Below, piece after piece: positions 48,705 to 59,300 of a stretch of 64,000 nt of DNA. The notes beneath the pieces were generated by a model. It ran no database searches and was not told the DNA's origin. It worked only from the letters and a program-made list of their open reading frames with translations. This DNA is from Chrysemys picta bellii (lineage: Eukaryota > Chordata > Testudines > Emydidae): contig NC_088797.1 in NCBI RefSeq assembly GCF_011386835.1, positions 92,948,264-93,012,263 on the forward strand. The letters run 5' to 3'. Position 1 is the stretch's first letter; each line of letters begins with the position of its first letter. Both the position numbers and the translations under genes were made by a program.

Positions 48705-49985
48705 ATTGTTAGTTAGATATACCCGTCATGACAAATTTGGAGTTTCCCATTTCGTTAACGAGTCTTCTAAATACCACCTATCCCCTGAACAAACAGTAAA
48801 TGGATGTGTGACTGGTTTGATCATACAGACCCCGTTGGGACTGTCACCTGATGTGCTGAAACTACCTCTGAGCCCGTTTTCTTTCCCAGCTTGGGACTCC
48901 AGAACCCTATCTTGTTGAACCAGATACACTAGCCTGCCCCACACAGCCCCAGGGTCTGAACCACACCCCCAAAGCTACAAACTTAACTGAAAACAGCTCA
49001 GCAAGTACTCCTGTCTCCAGCATCCAGACCCCAATGGGATCCAATCCCCAAATAAATCCGTTTTACTCTGTATAAAGCTTATACAGGGTAAACTCATAAA
49101 TTGTCCACTCTCTATAACACTGATAGAGAGATATGCACAGCTGTTTGCTCCCCCGGGTATTAATCACTTACTCTGGGTTTACTAATAAACAAAAGTGATT
49201 TTATTAAGAATAAAGAGTAGGATTTCAGTGGTTTCAAGTAATAACAGACAGAACAAAGTAAGTTTCCTAGCAAAATAAAACAAAACATGCAAGTCAAAGC
49301 CTAATACATTTAAGAAACTGAATGCAGGGTAAATCTCACCCTCAGAGATGTTCCAATAAGCTTCTTTCATAGACTAGACTCCTTCCTAGTCTGGGCTCAA
49401 TCCTTTCCCCGATACAGAGCTTGTTAGTTTCAGCTCAGGTGATAACTAGGGGATTTCTCATGACTGGCAGCCTCCTTTGTTCTGTTCCACCCCCTTTTCT
49501 TGCTTTGGCCCAAGGCGGGAATCTTTTGTCTCTCTGGGTCCCCACCCCTCCTTCTAAATGGAAAAGCACCAGGTTTAGGATGGATTCCAGTATCATGTGA
49601 CATGGTCACATGTCACTGTAAGACCTCATTCTTCATTACCCACCTCACTTACACAAGAAGGCTTGCAGGTAAATAGACCCATTCGCAACCGATTGTCCTA
49701 GTCTATGGGAGCCATCAAGATTCCAAACCACCATTAATGGCCCACACTTTGCATAATTACAATAGGACTTCAAAGTAATACTTCATATTTTTAGCTCCAG
49801 ATACAAGAATGATACATTCATACAAATATGTTGAACACACTGAGTAGATTATAAGCTTTGTAATGATACTTTATAAGAGACCTTTTGCATAAAGCATATT
49901 CCAGTTACATTATATTTACACTTATAAGCATATTTCCATAAACATATGGAGTGCAATGTCATAGGATGTTAGTGGTAGGATATTC
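48705..49985. mobile_element. LTR-like interspersed repeat, class uncertain
   Basis: A 1.3-kb repeat that I recognise by several blocks: gtataaagcttatacagggt near 49073, cactgatagagagatatgc near 49120, acaaaagtgattttattaag near 49190, cctcagagatgttccaataa near 49340 and gagaccttttgcataaagc near 49880. It resembles an LTR or another long non-coding repeat of turtles. No coding region, clear TG...CA ends or target duplication were found, so its class is a low-confidence guess. Confidence 0.35.
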
Positions 49986-49989
49986 TTCT

Positions 49990-52900
49990 CCTCACTGGTG
50001 TATGAGTCATAGAACCACCATGAACCACTAAAGATAGCAATCCTACTTCCATCTGTTTTGTAAATTATTTGTATTATAATTTTCACATACTTTATAATAT
50101 TTTTAGCATTTCAAGTAGGAAACCAAGCAAGTATTTTAAATTCATTCTATAGCTGTGTTGGTTACCTAGGAAACAACTGTAGGATGGAATTTGATTGGCT
50201 GTGTTCTCAAACGGTTTGCCAGAATTTTGAGAGGTCAATATACATGTTTATGTGTGAGAGAGAAATTCCCTCAAACATAGTCCAGACAACTAAAGGATTT
50301 TTATTTGGAAATGACAAAACTCAGAACATGTTTAACTTTTTGTGTCCCCATTCTTAATAAGAATTATGCTCACCCAATCAGGCAACAGAAACAATATTAT
50401 TTCACCAATCACAAAATAGCCAGCATGGCTCGAATTTCAAATATTGAGCATCAGGTACTCTTTGAACTGAGCATAAACAATACATGAAATAAAATATGGC
50501 CAAAACATTAATTGAGTAAATTTGAATAATGAACTAATTGCAATGTGCTCAGAGACATTCTGCAAACTGAAAAAGACAGGCTAAATTCATGAAGTTAATT
50601 GCTTGCTTCTCATAAACAGTATAGTTACGTGGGTCATCCTGAACTCTCAGGACTAGAAAGAGACCAGCACTCCCATTACAGTCTCCAACAGGTGCAGGAA
50701 TCATGCAATCACACTTTCTTCCTGTTGTCACCTTTCAGCCACTCTCATCTGGTCTCCCTCTTCCATGATCTCACTTCAAGTTCTGATGCAAAATGAGTTT
50801 AACCTCTTAATCCTCTTCTCCCCCAACTCCCATCTGGGACATCGGGACCCAGATGGATCCTTTTCATTCCCTCAACAAGTAGCCTTGGGAAAAACTGCAG
50901 ACAGGAATCACCCAGAGATTCCAGTCACCAAAGCAGCTGCAGAACTTGAAGTAACCAAAGCAGAGACTGACTTCTGTAGTGGGGGAAGGAGATAAAAAGG
51001 GGCCCATTCAGGGCCATCCCTCCCCCCTCAGTAATCTCTCTGTACCCAAAACTGTGCACAGGAGACCCCCACCCCTCATACACACATCTGAGTCACCAGG
51101 ACACAGGTGGTGCCTCCCCTCCCCATCGACACATGGACTTGGGGAAAAATGTTGGAGGGGAACCAGGAAGAGACTCCAGCCAGTAGGACCAGCTACAGAA
51201 GTAGCCAAAACAGGGATCTTCACACATTCAGAGACTTTCTGTATTGACTGATTGTTTGCTCCAAACCTCTCCCTCACCCTCTCTCAATCTTTTCACACCT
51301 GCCCATTACCCTGTCTTCCCTTTCCCCCCTCACTCTTTTTCCTTCAATGTCTCCTCTTTCTTTCCATTTAGCTTATCCCCTCCTAACACCCCCCCCCCAA
51401 AATTGTGGAACTAACATGATGTTTGCTGCCATTACATTGTTCACTTTGCTTATGTGTTATACCCCTTCCCTCCTCATGTTTCTGTCTTGGCTATTTAGTT
51501 TGTAAGTTCTTCAGGGTCATGACTGTTTGTTACTGTGTGTTGGTAATGGGCCTAGCACAATGGGACCCCATTCTTGGTTGACCCTTAGGCATCATGTAAT
51601 AAAGGAATAATAGCTCCTTCATCTTGTGAATCCCAATAAAAGAATAGAGCAGTCAGCCTTTCTGCCTTTTTAGGGAAGTCAGCCTAGCACCACCCAGCCC
51701 CAGGTAAGAAAATTCCAAATCAAAAGTGACTCATGGTGAATGTTAAAATACAGGGACTAAGAAATGGATTGTAGTCAGAGTTGTGAGACTAGTTCATAAA
51801 GAGAAACATGCTCAAGTAATATATAAATGCAAGACATATCCAGGGACTGTAAAATCTAATTTCATACAGTACCAAAACTAGTAATGAGTGAACTCTAGAA
51901 GGTGTGTTGGTTTGGTTCAGATAATCACCACATCTTTCCATGAACCATTTTACCAAAAAACAGCAGTTGCAGTTGTTGCACTACCTAAAAGCAAAAGACA
52001 ACTTTTCTTGCAGGAAAATCTATCATACTCCCATGGACATGTGAGCTAAAGCACCATTTCAGTGATGCGGTAACATGCGGTGATGCGGTAGAGAAGGTCT
52101 TTATAGCTATCTGTATGCTTTGTAATGCAACAATTAATAGAGGCAACACAAAGAGCATTTATCAACAATTAACTGCTTGAAATAGTACCATTCACTAGCC
52201 CTAGAAAAGAGGCCTAGTTATTTGCCTATTGAAAAAGGAGAAGAGAAAGGCAAAGAAAATGAAGTGAAGGAACACACGATCAAGCTGTAACCCAGTCACT
52301 GCAACAGAAAATGTCGAACTAAAGTGTCTTCTTGTGAAGTCCTCTTTCAGCAATTTATCTCCTTCCAAGAACAAAACATTTAAAAAGAAAACATACAATA
52401 GTAGTTGAATTTTGAACACTAACTTCTTTCCAGTTGTCATGCAAAAAATTTCTAAAATGTTTCCAAAACCAAAGCAATATTAGAATTCTCAACAGAACAT
52501 ATAAGAAAAAGGTACAAAGCACCAAAAATCCAAAACCCACATATTTGTGAAATTTAAAGTGTTAGAAAGTTAGATTTGGATTTGTTGTTTGATCCAAGCT
52601 GGTTAACTAGTAGCAGGGATTAAATGTAACATCTTTTTTTTTTCATGGAATTGGTAGCTCAAAATGACAGATGGCAATTACAATTTTAAGTACAATTAAA
52701 TCATATGAAAAATGCCACTACTTCTAAGTGTTTGCTAAAACAGCACATCCAAGACAAATTACACTTTTTATTTTGCTACAGAAAATCTTCATGAGAAGGA
52801 AGAAATTCTAGAAGAAGGTAAGTGAAAAACAAAAACATTCCACTACTGAATGTGTTGAAAAGAACTACTACATAAAAGGATTTCATTTCTCTTTTTAACA

Positions 52901-55440
52901 TTAGAAATGTGGTTCCCCAGTTCCACAGTTCTGCCCAATACCAGAATAGAAAAGGCTACAACAGATTTGGCATAAGAGGTTCAAATGACAAAATATTCAC
53001 ATTTCTTTGTATACTGCTGTTTCTACAACTTTCGGTCACTTCTTAACATGGAGATTTATAGATGCATCTGAACTTAACAGAAGAGCAGCATGAGCATGCA
53101 CTGTTTGCTGACTGAATGCTACCAAGAGAATCTTTATACCTGTTAACTTTATAAAACCCCATATCATTCAGAAGTCTGTTACCCCTTTTGACCCAGCAGC
53201 TACTCCAAAATTTGTCATCTCTTTGGAGAAGGAATTGATGATGGAGTTAGATATCTTTCATGCTATCTTGTTCATTTACAAAGAATGCACAAAGTCATAT
53301 TTCCATGATCACAGGAGAAAACAAACAACAGGAAATAGTTTCCTTGCTTACATTCATAAGCCTCTTTCCCCCCCAACTCTCTCTTTAGCATTCTCTCAGG
53401 GCCATATGCCTTGATTGTCCAGGTTGTATTTGGGGCTTCCTTTATCTCTTTCTTTTTGGGTTCTTCTTTGCTAGTCCCCACCCTATTCAAACAACACCCA
53501 GAAAAGCCCCACCCAACCCACATACTTCAAATGCTTTAATGGCCTTGGATGTGCATTTGTTTTAAGCCGAGATGGCTGCTATTTCATAAAGGAGCTTAAT
53601 GTTCTACTATTTTAAACAGAGGGCAGCAAGTACACCCATCAGCTTCAAGGAGGCTTAACTCAATCTATTGCAATACTATTGCATCTCAGCCAAATGACTC
53701 AGAACCTAGCCTTGACTTTAGGCAGGCTACCCAATATTATTTAAGCTCCACTTGCTAACTGCTAGTCTTACTAAAATACTGGATCCAGAACCTAATTTAT
53801 GGAAACCACACAATAATCCAGTACAGTCCATTAAGTTCAAGGTTACTTAAACACAAATTGTTTCCTTTGAAAAGAAAATCTAAAAACAATGTATATTTTT
53901 GTGAGGTTATATTTATAGTTAGTTATATTTTCATACCAATACTGACAAATTTCTCAAACAAAATTCCAAATACAAACAGCTTTCATATGCAGCACGTACA
54001 TTTGCTTATATACAGTAGATACCAAAGGGAAAAAGACTGTGCATGAAGTGTTTTCTGTATACTGAACTTTTACATGGCTAGCACTCTCCTGTGAAAAGTT
54101 CAGCAAGCATTTTTTCCTCAGTGATCAGTACACACAGCCAGGGGAAACAAACGCCTCATGCGCTCACATAGAGACCTTGCTTCAATTCTTCCTTGTTTAG
54201 TTTTTCTCTTGATCTCAAAGAAAGCTTATTATGATTGAAGGTATCAGTTTGCTCTTTTAGTTTGAAAAATAATGAACTACATTACCAGTTGTTTTGTTTG
54301 CAACTGTCAATCCAAAGCTTTAAAGTTTAATGCATTGCAGTAAGTATATTAGTTTGGATCAAGTGAGAGAGTACCTATTTTGATAGCAAAATTTCAACAC
54401 CTAAAAAAAGGAATATAAAATCTTATGTTTTCCCAATAGCTTTCTCTCTAAGCATGTGCAAGACCACCAAGAACCAAATGTGCTGTGTGACAAATTCCTT
54501 TTCAGTACAGGTCTGAAAAATAAAATCTTGATTGTTTTGCCATGTCCAAGAAAAGCAAAATTGCAATGAAGACAGAGAGAAAGTAACAGGGAAAGAGAGT
54601 AGAATGATAGTATACACGACATCTCCCAGAGCACCTGTCCCAAAATTAATTCTTTTTTTTTTATATTTCTCCTGATGTTACACAGCAGTGCTGGCTGATT
54701 GAAAGACAAAAAATGAATTAAAATAGATATGCTGAAGAGAGGAGGAAAAAGTTAGAGCAGGATGACAATATTTAGTCAAAAAGTTTATTATTAAAAAAGG
54801 CTATTTCAATACATCCAAAACTATTCAAATATTTTCAGATGAATAAAAAATGAAACTGTTTCAAAATGAAAAGTCAAAATGTTTTGTTTCAAAATGTCAA
54901 ATGAACCATTTTGAGTTTTTCTATTTTTTTTCAAAATTTATCTAGATTTGTTTAAAAACATTTTTTTTAAAACTAAGACATCTGCTAATGTAACAAAGTG
55001 AATAAAATAATTTCAGATCAAACAAAATATTTAGTTTTACCTGAAACAAAATTATTTTTTGGACTTGACTACCAAACGAAAACAAATCCATTATTTGCTC
55101 GGCTTTACTAAAGATATCTAAAATACATATTTTTGAGGAAGAAAAGTACAGTCCCCACTCTCTTACTTTTATGGCAGATTTCAGATATGTTGGCATCCTG
55201 ATTATGATAACAAGTGAACAAAAAACATTCAGCAAGAACTAGTGTTGGCAGCAGACAGCAGGTCTGCACAAATTTTCTGGGTCAAATAAAAGTGCTGCTG
55301 GAAAAACAGAAAATTAGAACAAAAAACAAAAAAAAACCTATGGTAGTGTTTGCCAAGTAACACCAATATGCAGGAGCACTACAAGGCACACTGAAGATGG
55401 AAGTTTTGCCATAACATCAAATTATTTTGCTTTATTGAAT
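49990..55440. other. No gene recognised
   Basis: No gene supported. The region 54800-55080 is AT-rich with inverted stretches such as caaaatgttttgtttcaaaatg, and looks like a degraded MITE. A direct repeat of tgatgcggta lies at 52063-52090. Confidence 0.5.
51500..51612 (+). repeat. Old amniote interspersed repeat
   Basis: Contains tgtaagttcttcagggtcat, gactgtttgttactgtgtgt and cctagcacaatgggacccca, ending with aataaaggaataatag. I recognise this arrangement as a widespread old repeat of reptiles and birds. No coding content. Confidence 0.5.
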
Positions 55441-56054
55441 TCATCGACTCATAGATTCTAAGGCCAGAAGGGAGTGTTGTGATCATCTAGGTTGACCTGC
55501 TGTATAGCACAGGCCATAAAACTTCCCCCAAAATAATTCACTGAACAATTATTTTAGAAAAACATTTAATCTTGATTTAAAAATTGTCAATGATGGAGAA
55601 TCCACCATGATCCTTGTGAATAGTTCCAATAGTTAATGACTGTCACTGTTAAAAATGTATGCCTTATTTCTAGTCTGAATTTGTCTAACTTCAACTTCCA
55701 GCCACTGGATTGTGTATACGTTTCTTTGCTAGGTAGAAGAGCCCATTATTAAATATTTGTTCCCCATGTAGGTACTTATAGAATGTGATCAAGTCACCGC
55801 TTAACTATCCCTTTGTTAGACTTAAAGAGCTCAATTTATGCAGGGCCGGCTCTAGGTTTTTTGCTGCCCCAAGCAAAAAAATTTTTGACTGCCCCCTCCA
55901 GCCCACCAGTGGCCCCCCCCCCACCCGCACCCCCTGCCGCCCCAGCACTGGGCTCTCTTCCCCCCCTGCACCCCCTGCCACCCCAGCACTGGGCTCCCCC
56001 CCAAACGTGGGATCCACTACCAGCACACAGGCAGCCAAGCCCTGGCCTAGCCAT

Positions 56055-56379
56055 GACTCTGTCCCCATGCGGGTGGAGCTGCTGGGCGGCGCGGAGTGGG
56101 AGTACTTCCAGGTGTCAGTGCGGCTGCGGGGCGGCGCGGAGAACACGGCCCCTCCCTGGGCTTTGCGGCGCTGCTGGTGGCCAAGGTGGATCAGTTTGTG
56201 CTCACCGCCCTCACCCCTGACATGCTGGCAGCCGAGGACCTGGAGAGCCCCCCGGACCTGCTGCTCTTCAGCCTCACCGCGCCCTGGCCCAGCCCCGGCG
56301 GGCGGAAAGGCGAGGATCTCCGGCTGCGTGGCTACCTGCGCAGCACCGTACGAGCCCAGCCGGCCGCTCACCTCTTCAC
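56055..56379 (+). pseudogene. Captured FRAS1/FREM-family gene fragment (FREM2/FREM3-like)
   Basis: About 325 bp of GC-rich coding-like sequence inside hAT copy 4. Frame 1 (56055-56153) reads [10 protein letters not shown], then [18 protein letters not shown]. Frame 2 (56153-56316) reads [13 protein letters not shown], then [25 protein letters not shown] and GYLRST. A return to the first frame at about 56318 gives EPSRPLTS. In FREM proteins these are consecutive parts of the N-terminal region and the first CSPG repeat, in this order. The frames change at about 56150 and 56318, with a likely third indel before 56375, so no protein can be made. The preserved order over a short span indicates DNA capture. 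The FREM member is inferred from recalled family motifs; the family is more certain than the member. Full-length FREM proteins are basement-membrane extracellular matrix components. Confidence 0.7.
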
Positions 56380-56470
56380 ACACTCCGGGAGCCCCTCTCG
56401 CCGCCGCCACAGCCCGGGCTTGGCTCCAGGGGACCCCGCTTCCCTCCCTCCCCGGCTCCTCACACACTCT
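56370..56470. repeat. GC-rich repeat unit A, two direct copies
   Basis: The sequence cacactccgggagcccctct at about 56379 and again in shorter form at about 56454 (cggctcctcacacactctggg) matches the unit that starts the palindromes at 57290 and 57501. The first copy directly follows the captured gene fragment. Confidence 0.7.
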
Positions 56471-56473
56471 GGG

Positions 56474-57218
56474 CAGGGCTGCCCAGAGAATTCAGGGGGC
56501 CTGGGGCAAAGCAATTTCGGGGGCCCCTTCCATAAAAAAAAGTTGCAATACTATAGTAACATGTATTTGGAAATGTAAAAAATAACTAGTGAAGTAGATT
56601 CAAAAATTAATTTGTAATAATTTGAAAATACACTAAATACATTATTTAAAAACATTAAATGCTTTAATGGTATATCTACATTTGCAATTACATAATGAGC
56701 TGTTGCTGGGTGATGGTTGGTGCCAATGGGCTGTCGCTGCATGGGGGTGGTGCTGCTGTTGCCCAGGGCTGGGTGGGGAGCTGGGCTCTGGGTTGGGGGT
56801 ACCCAGCTCACAGGGGCTGGGCTCAGGGCTGTGGGGAGATGGGGTCGGGGGGTGTCCGGCTCAGAGGGGCTGGGCTTGGAGCTGGGGGGTCAGGGTTGTG
56901 GGGGATGGGGTCGGGTGGTGCCCAGCTTAGAGGGGCTGGGCTCAGAGCTGGGGGTCAGGGCTGTGGGGGATGGGGTCGGGGGTGCCCCGGCCCCTTACCA
57001 TGCCGCTTACCCCTCTCCCAAACATCGCTGCAGCCGCCTGGTGTCTCCAGCGGGGCCTGAGTTCCCGCCGCTCGGCCGCAGCTTGCAGCCCCGCCCCCTT
57101 ACCGGCTGAGATGCCGGGGGATGGGGGAAGACGGAGGCGGGGGGAGCCTTGGACATACCCGGGACCTGGGGCAAATTGCCCCACTTGCCCGCCCCCCCCC
57201 CCTCCCGGGGCGGCCCTC
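56474..57218. mobile_element. hAT element, family B, nested in copy 4
   Basis: A 745-bp element starting CAGGGCTGCCC and ending GGGCGGCCCTC, whose complement GAGGGCCGCCC matches the left end at 9 of 11 positions. It has a perfect 8-bp duplication actctggg at 56466-56473 and 57219-57226. The left subterminal region contains ggggcctggggcaaagcaat, the right one gggcaaattgccccac, both of a style known in reptilian hAT repeats. The middle has an AT-rich part (56540-56690) and a G-rich tandem part. No transposase. It is younger than the host hAT because it splits it. Confidence 0.92.
56775..56990. repeat. G-rich tandem repeat inside hAT family B
   Basis: Units recur at 56812, 56865 and 56931, each beginning aggggctgggct, with ggggatggggtcggg and similar text between them. 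The period varies from 53 to 66 bp. G-runs are frequent on the plus strand. Confidence 0.8.
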
Positions 57219-57289
57219 ACTCTGGGAGCCCATCTCACCACCACCACAGCTCGGGCTCGGCTCTAGGGGGCGCCGCTTCTCTCCCTCCG

Positions 57290-57381
57290 CGCTCCTCACG
57301 CACTCCGGGAGCCCCTCTCGCGGCCGCTGCAGCCCGGGCTGCGGCGGTGGCTAGAGGGTTTCCCGGAGTGTGTGAGGAGCG
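57290..57381. repeat. Large imperfect palindrome, unit A and its inverse
   Basis: Arms of 46 bp centred between 57335 and 57336 (within agcccgggct). The outer ends cgctcctcac and gtgaggagcg are exact complements, and the interior has several mismatches and one indel. It can form a long stem. Confidence 0.85.
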
Positions 57382-57410
57382 GCGACGGGGGGGTGGGGGT
57401 GGACGGGAGG

Positions 57411-57659
57411 GAAGACTCGGCACAGCAGGGGCAGCAGGACCCCATCTCCCTCCCTGCATCCCGGGCGCTGCTTCCCTTCCCCTCCCCCCCCCCCCCCCCC
57501 CGCTCCTCACACACTCCGGGACCCCTCTAGCCACAGCCGGAGCCCGGGCTGCAGCGGCCGCGAGAGGGCTCCCGGAGCGGGGGGGGAGGGGAAGGGAAGT
57601 GGCGCCCAGGATGCAGGGAGGGAGATGGGGTCCTGCTGCCCCTGCCGCGCCGAGTCTCC
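57411..57659. repeat. Nested inverted repeats within hAT copy 4
   Basis: The block starting gaagactcggcacagcag (57411 onward, to about 57490) is inverted at about 57583-57659 (read there as ggcgcccaggatgcagggag and on to cgagtctccc). Between them is a second palindrome of unit A, centred within agcccgggct at 57541-57550. A C-run at 57481-57500 separates the parts. The order is B, C-run, A, A-inverse, B-inverse. Confidence 0.8.
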
Positions 57660-57742
57660 CCAGGGCAGCGCTGTACAGGGCGCTGCCGGGCTGGGCAAGG
57701 GGCGCGGATCCCAGCTCCCACTGGCAGGGCAAGTGGCTGGGC

Positions 57743-57879
57743 CAGGGTCGGCTCCCGGCAATGCTGCCCCAAGCAAAAAAATAAAAAATAAAAATAAAAA
57801 AGGGAGGCCGGAATGCCGCCTCTTAGAAAGTGCCGCCCCAAGCAGGTGCTTGGAGGGCTGGTGCCTAGAGCCGGCCCTG
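57743..57879. mobile_element. Short family A element at the right end of copy 4
   Basis: Its left end cagggtcggctc and right end gagccggccctg are inverted repeats, and its body has ctgccccaagcaaaaaa and tgccgccccaagcagg. On its own it looks like a minimal 137-bp hAT MITE, but the 8 bp to its left (57735-57742) do not match the flank on its right. So it did not insert separately. It is probably an internal duplicate end. Confidence 0.65.
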
Positions 57880-57989
57880 AATCTATGTATCTTGTCACTA
57901 TAAGACATGTTTTCTATTCCTTTAATCATTTTCACAGTTCTTCTCTGAACCCTCTCCAATTTGTCAACAGTTAGTCCTCTGTATACTGG

Positions 57990-58561
57990 AAAAGAGAAAC
58001 AGAGGGCAGTGGGTGAGTGGGAAGGGTACCTTTTGGGGTAGGTGGGAAAGGGAAGAAAAGCTGATGAGACTACTTAGTGAAGAGGACACTCAGTGTTCTA
58101 AGGGATGATGCCTTTGTGATTTTTAAGACAGAGAAGAAACAGGCTTATCTAGTGAAGAAAACAAGAGATTTAGTACTCTGTACCATTTCAAACAAGTTTT
58201 GTGGGATTTAACCACATGATTCCCATTGAAAGCCATGGGAGTTAAGTAGCTTAATCCTATAAAATTCTTGGGGATACAGCTGGAACCTAAAAGTATAGTA
58301 ATTAAAACTGAAGCATGGATCAAATGCTTACATATGCCCAAAGTAATCTTTGAAGACAGTACAAAAATCACATCATAATCTCAAAATTCAATCTACTGCT
58401 GTTCATTCTGATCTGTGAATTCTACCAACATATACTATAAACTCATAGATTCATTGACTAGCCACCTGATGGCAAACTTTTTCCAACTTCCATATATAGT
58501 CATCAAACAGAGCTACTTTATGCCTCCACACAAGCATACGTATGTGTGTGTGTGTGTGAGG
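57990..58561. other. No gene recognised
   Basis: No gene. A (TG)n microsatellite is present at about 58541-58559, just before the CR1 element. Confidence 0.5.
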
Positions 58562-58776
58562 TATTTCTAAAACAAATAGTGAAATATCCAAAAACAGACG
58601 ACCTGGTAGTAGTAATGGGGAACTTTAACTACCCAGACATCTGTTGGAAAAGTACCGTATATACTCGATCATAAGCCGGTTCATTTATAAGCTGACCCCC
58701 CCGTCCCCCCCCCCCCCCAGGATGGATAAGTAAAAATGGAATTTTTATTACCCGTTCATAAGCCGACCCTATAATT

Positions 58777-58925
58777 CAGGGGTCAGCAAACTTTGGCTCC
58801 TGGGCTATCAGGATAAGCCGCTGGCGGGCCGAGATGGTTTGTTTACCTTGCATCTGCAGGCACGGAGGTAAACCTAAGTAAACAAAGTGTCCTGGCGCAC
58901 CAGCTGCTTACCCTGATGGGCCACG
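58777..58925. mobile_element. hAT-type fragment nested in the Tc1/mariner-like element
   Basis: Begins caggggtcagcaaactttgg and runs through ggcgggccgagatggtttgt, tttacc and an inverted-style right arm ending ttaccctgatgggcca. The two arms face each other and the interior has been lost. The terminal ~20 bp of the right end is missing, so there is no measurable target duplication. It matches a CAGGGGTCGGCAA-type hAT of reptiles. Confidence 0.55.
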
Positions 58926-59109
58926 ACAGCAACTGGTGGGGAAATTTTGGCGGTGGGGGAGAATCTGAGGGTCAGGGGAGTAACCCCTGTGACCACCCCC
59001 CACATGACCCCACCTCTAGCCTGGGACCCCCACACTCTCCCCATCCCATCCCTTTCCACCTTATCTAGGGAGGGGTAGAGGAGGATGTCTCTGGCCTGGC
59101 TGGAGCTGC

Positions 59110-59300
59110 TCCTGCAGGCTGAGCAGCACTACCGCAGCCTGCTCTGGTGGACCAGACTGGGCGGCGCAGCCGAAGCATGTTCCAGCAGGCTGGGCCGGGC
59201 GGCATGGCCGCAGCGTGCTCCGGCAGGCTGGGAGGCGTGGCCACAGCCTGCTCTGGGGGGCAGGGCCGAGCAGCACAGCTGCAGCCTGCCAGCCCCGGAG
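59110..59300 (+). repeat. GC-rich minisatellite in the Tc1/mariner-like element
   Basis: Units containing gcagcctgctctggtggacc, gccgcagcgtgctccggcag and cacagcctgctctgggggg show a period of about 45-60 bp. The open frames across it are repeat-driven and have no domain. Confidence 0.65.

Larger units (their letters stand above)
55841..57879 (+). mobile_element. Non-autonomous hAT element, family A copy 4, with cargo
   Basis: A 2039-bp element with ends CAGGGCCGGCTC and GAGCCGGCCCTG. It is flanked by aatttatg (55833-55840) and aatctatg (57880-57887), an 8-bp duplication with one mismatch. Left and right subterminal sequences (gctgccccaagcaaaaaa; agtgccgccccaagcaggtg) match the other copies. 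It differs from them by a large, very GC-rich interior: a fragment of a FRAS1/FREM-type gene, alternating inverted blocks and a complete second hAT. A third terminal-like sequence, cagggtcggctc, at 57743 means that 57743-57879 alone would already be a short family A element. Confidence 0.9.
55447..57982 (-). mobile_element. CR1 LINE tail, antisense, split by hAT copy 4
   Basis: The CR1 3' end in reverse: catagattctaaggccagaa at 55449, ggagaatccaccatgatcct, cccattattaaatatttgtt and gtacttatagaatgtgatca. The sequence stops at 55840 and resumes at 57888 with tatcttgtcactataagaca, then ggttctctgaaccctctcc-type text to about 57960. The interruption is the hAT element at 55841-57879. This shows that the CR1 insertion is older than the hAT. 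Only the non-coding tail and the very end of ORF2 are represented. Confidence 0.8.

Noticed and set aside
48705..49985. Solo LTR with defined ends
   Set aside because: I could not find TG...CA termini or a target duplication, so it is listed only as an LTR-like repeat with low confidence.
55785..56585. 266-codon frame as an intact FREM-like gene
   Set aside because: Only about 33 codons of it match the FREM family; the matching text moves to another frame, and the frame starts in the CR1 flank outside the transposon.
56400..57750. CpG island promoter of a host gene
   Set aside because: The GC-rich block is wholly inside nested transposons, and no exon follows on either strand.
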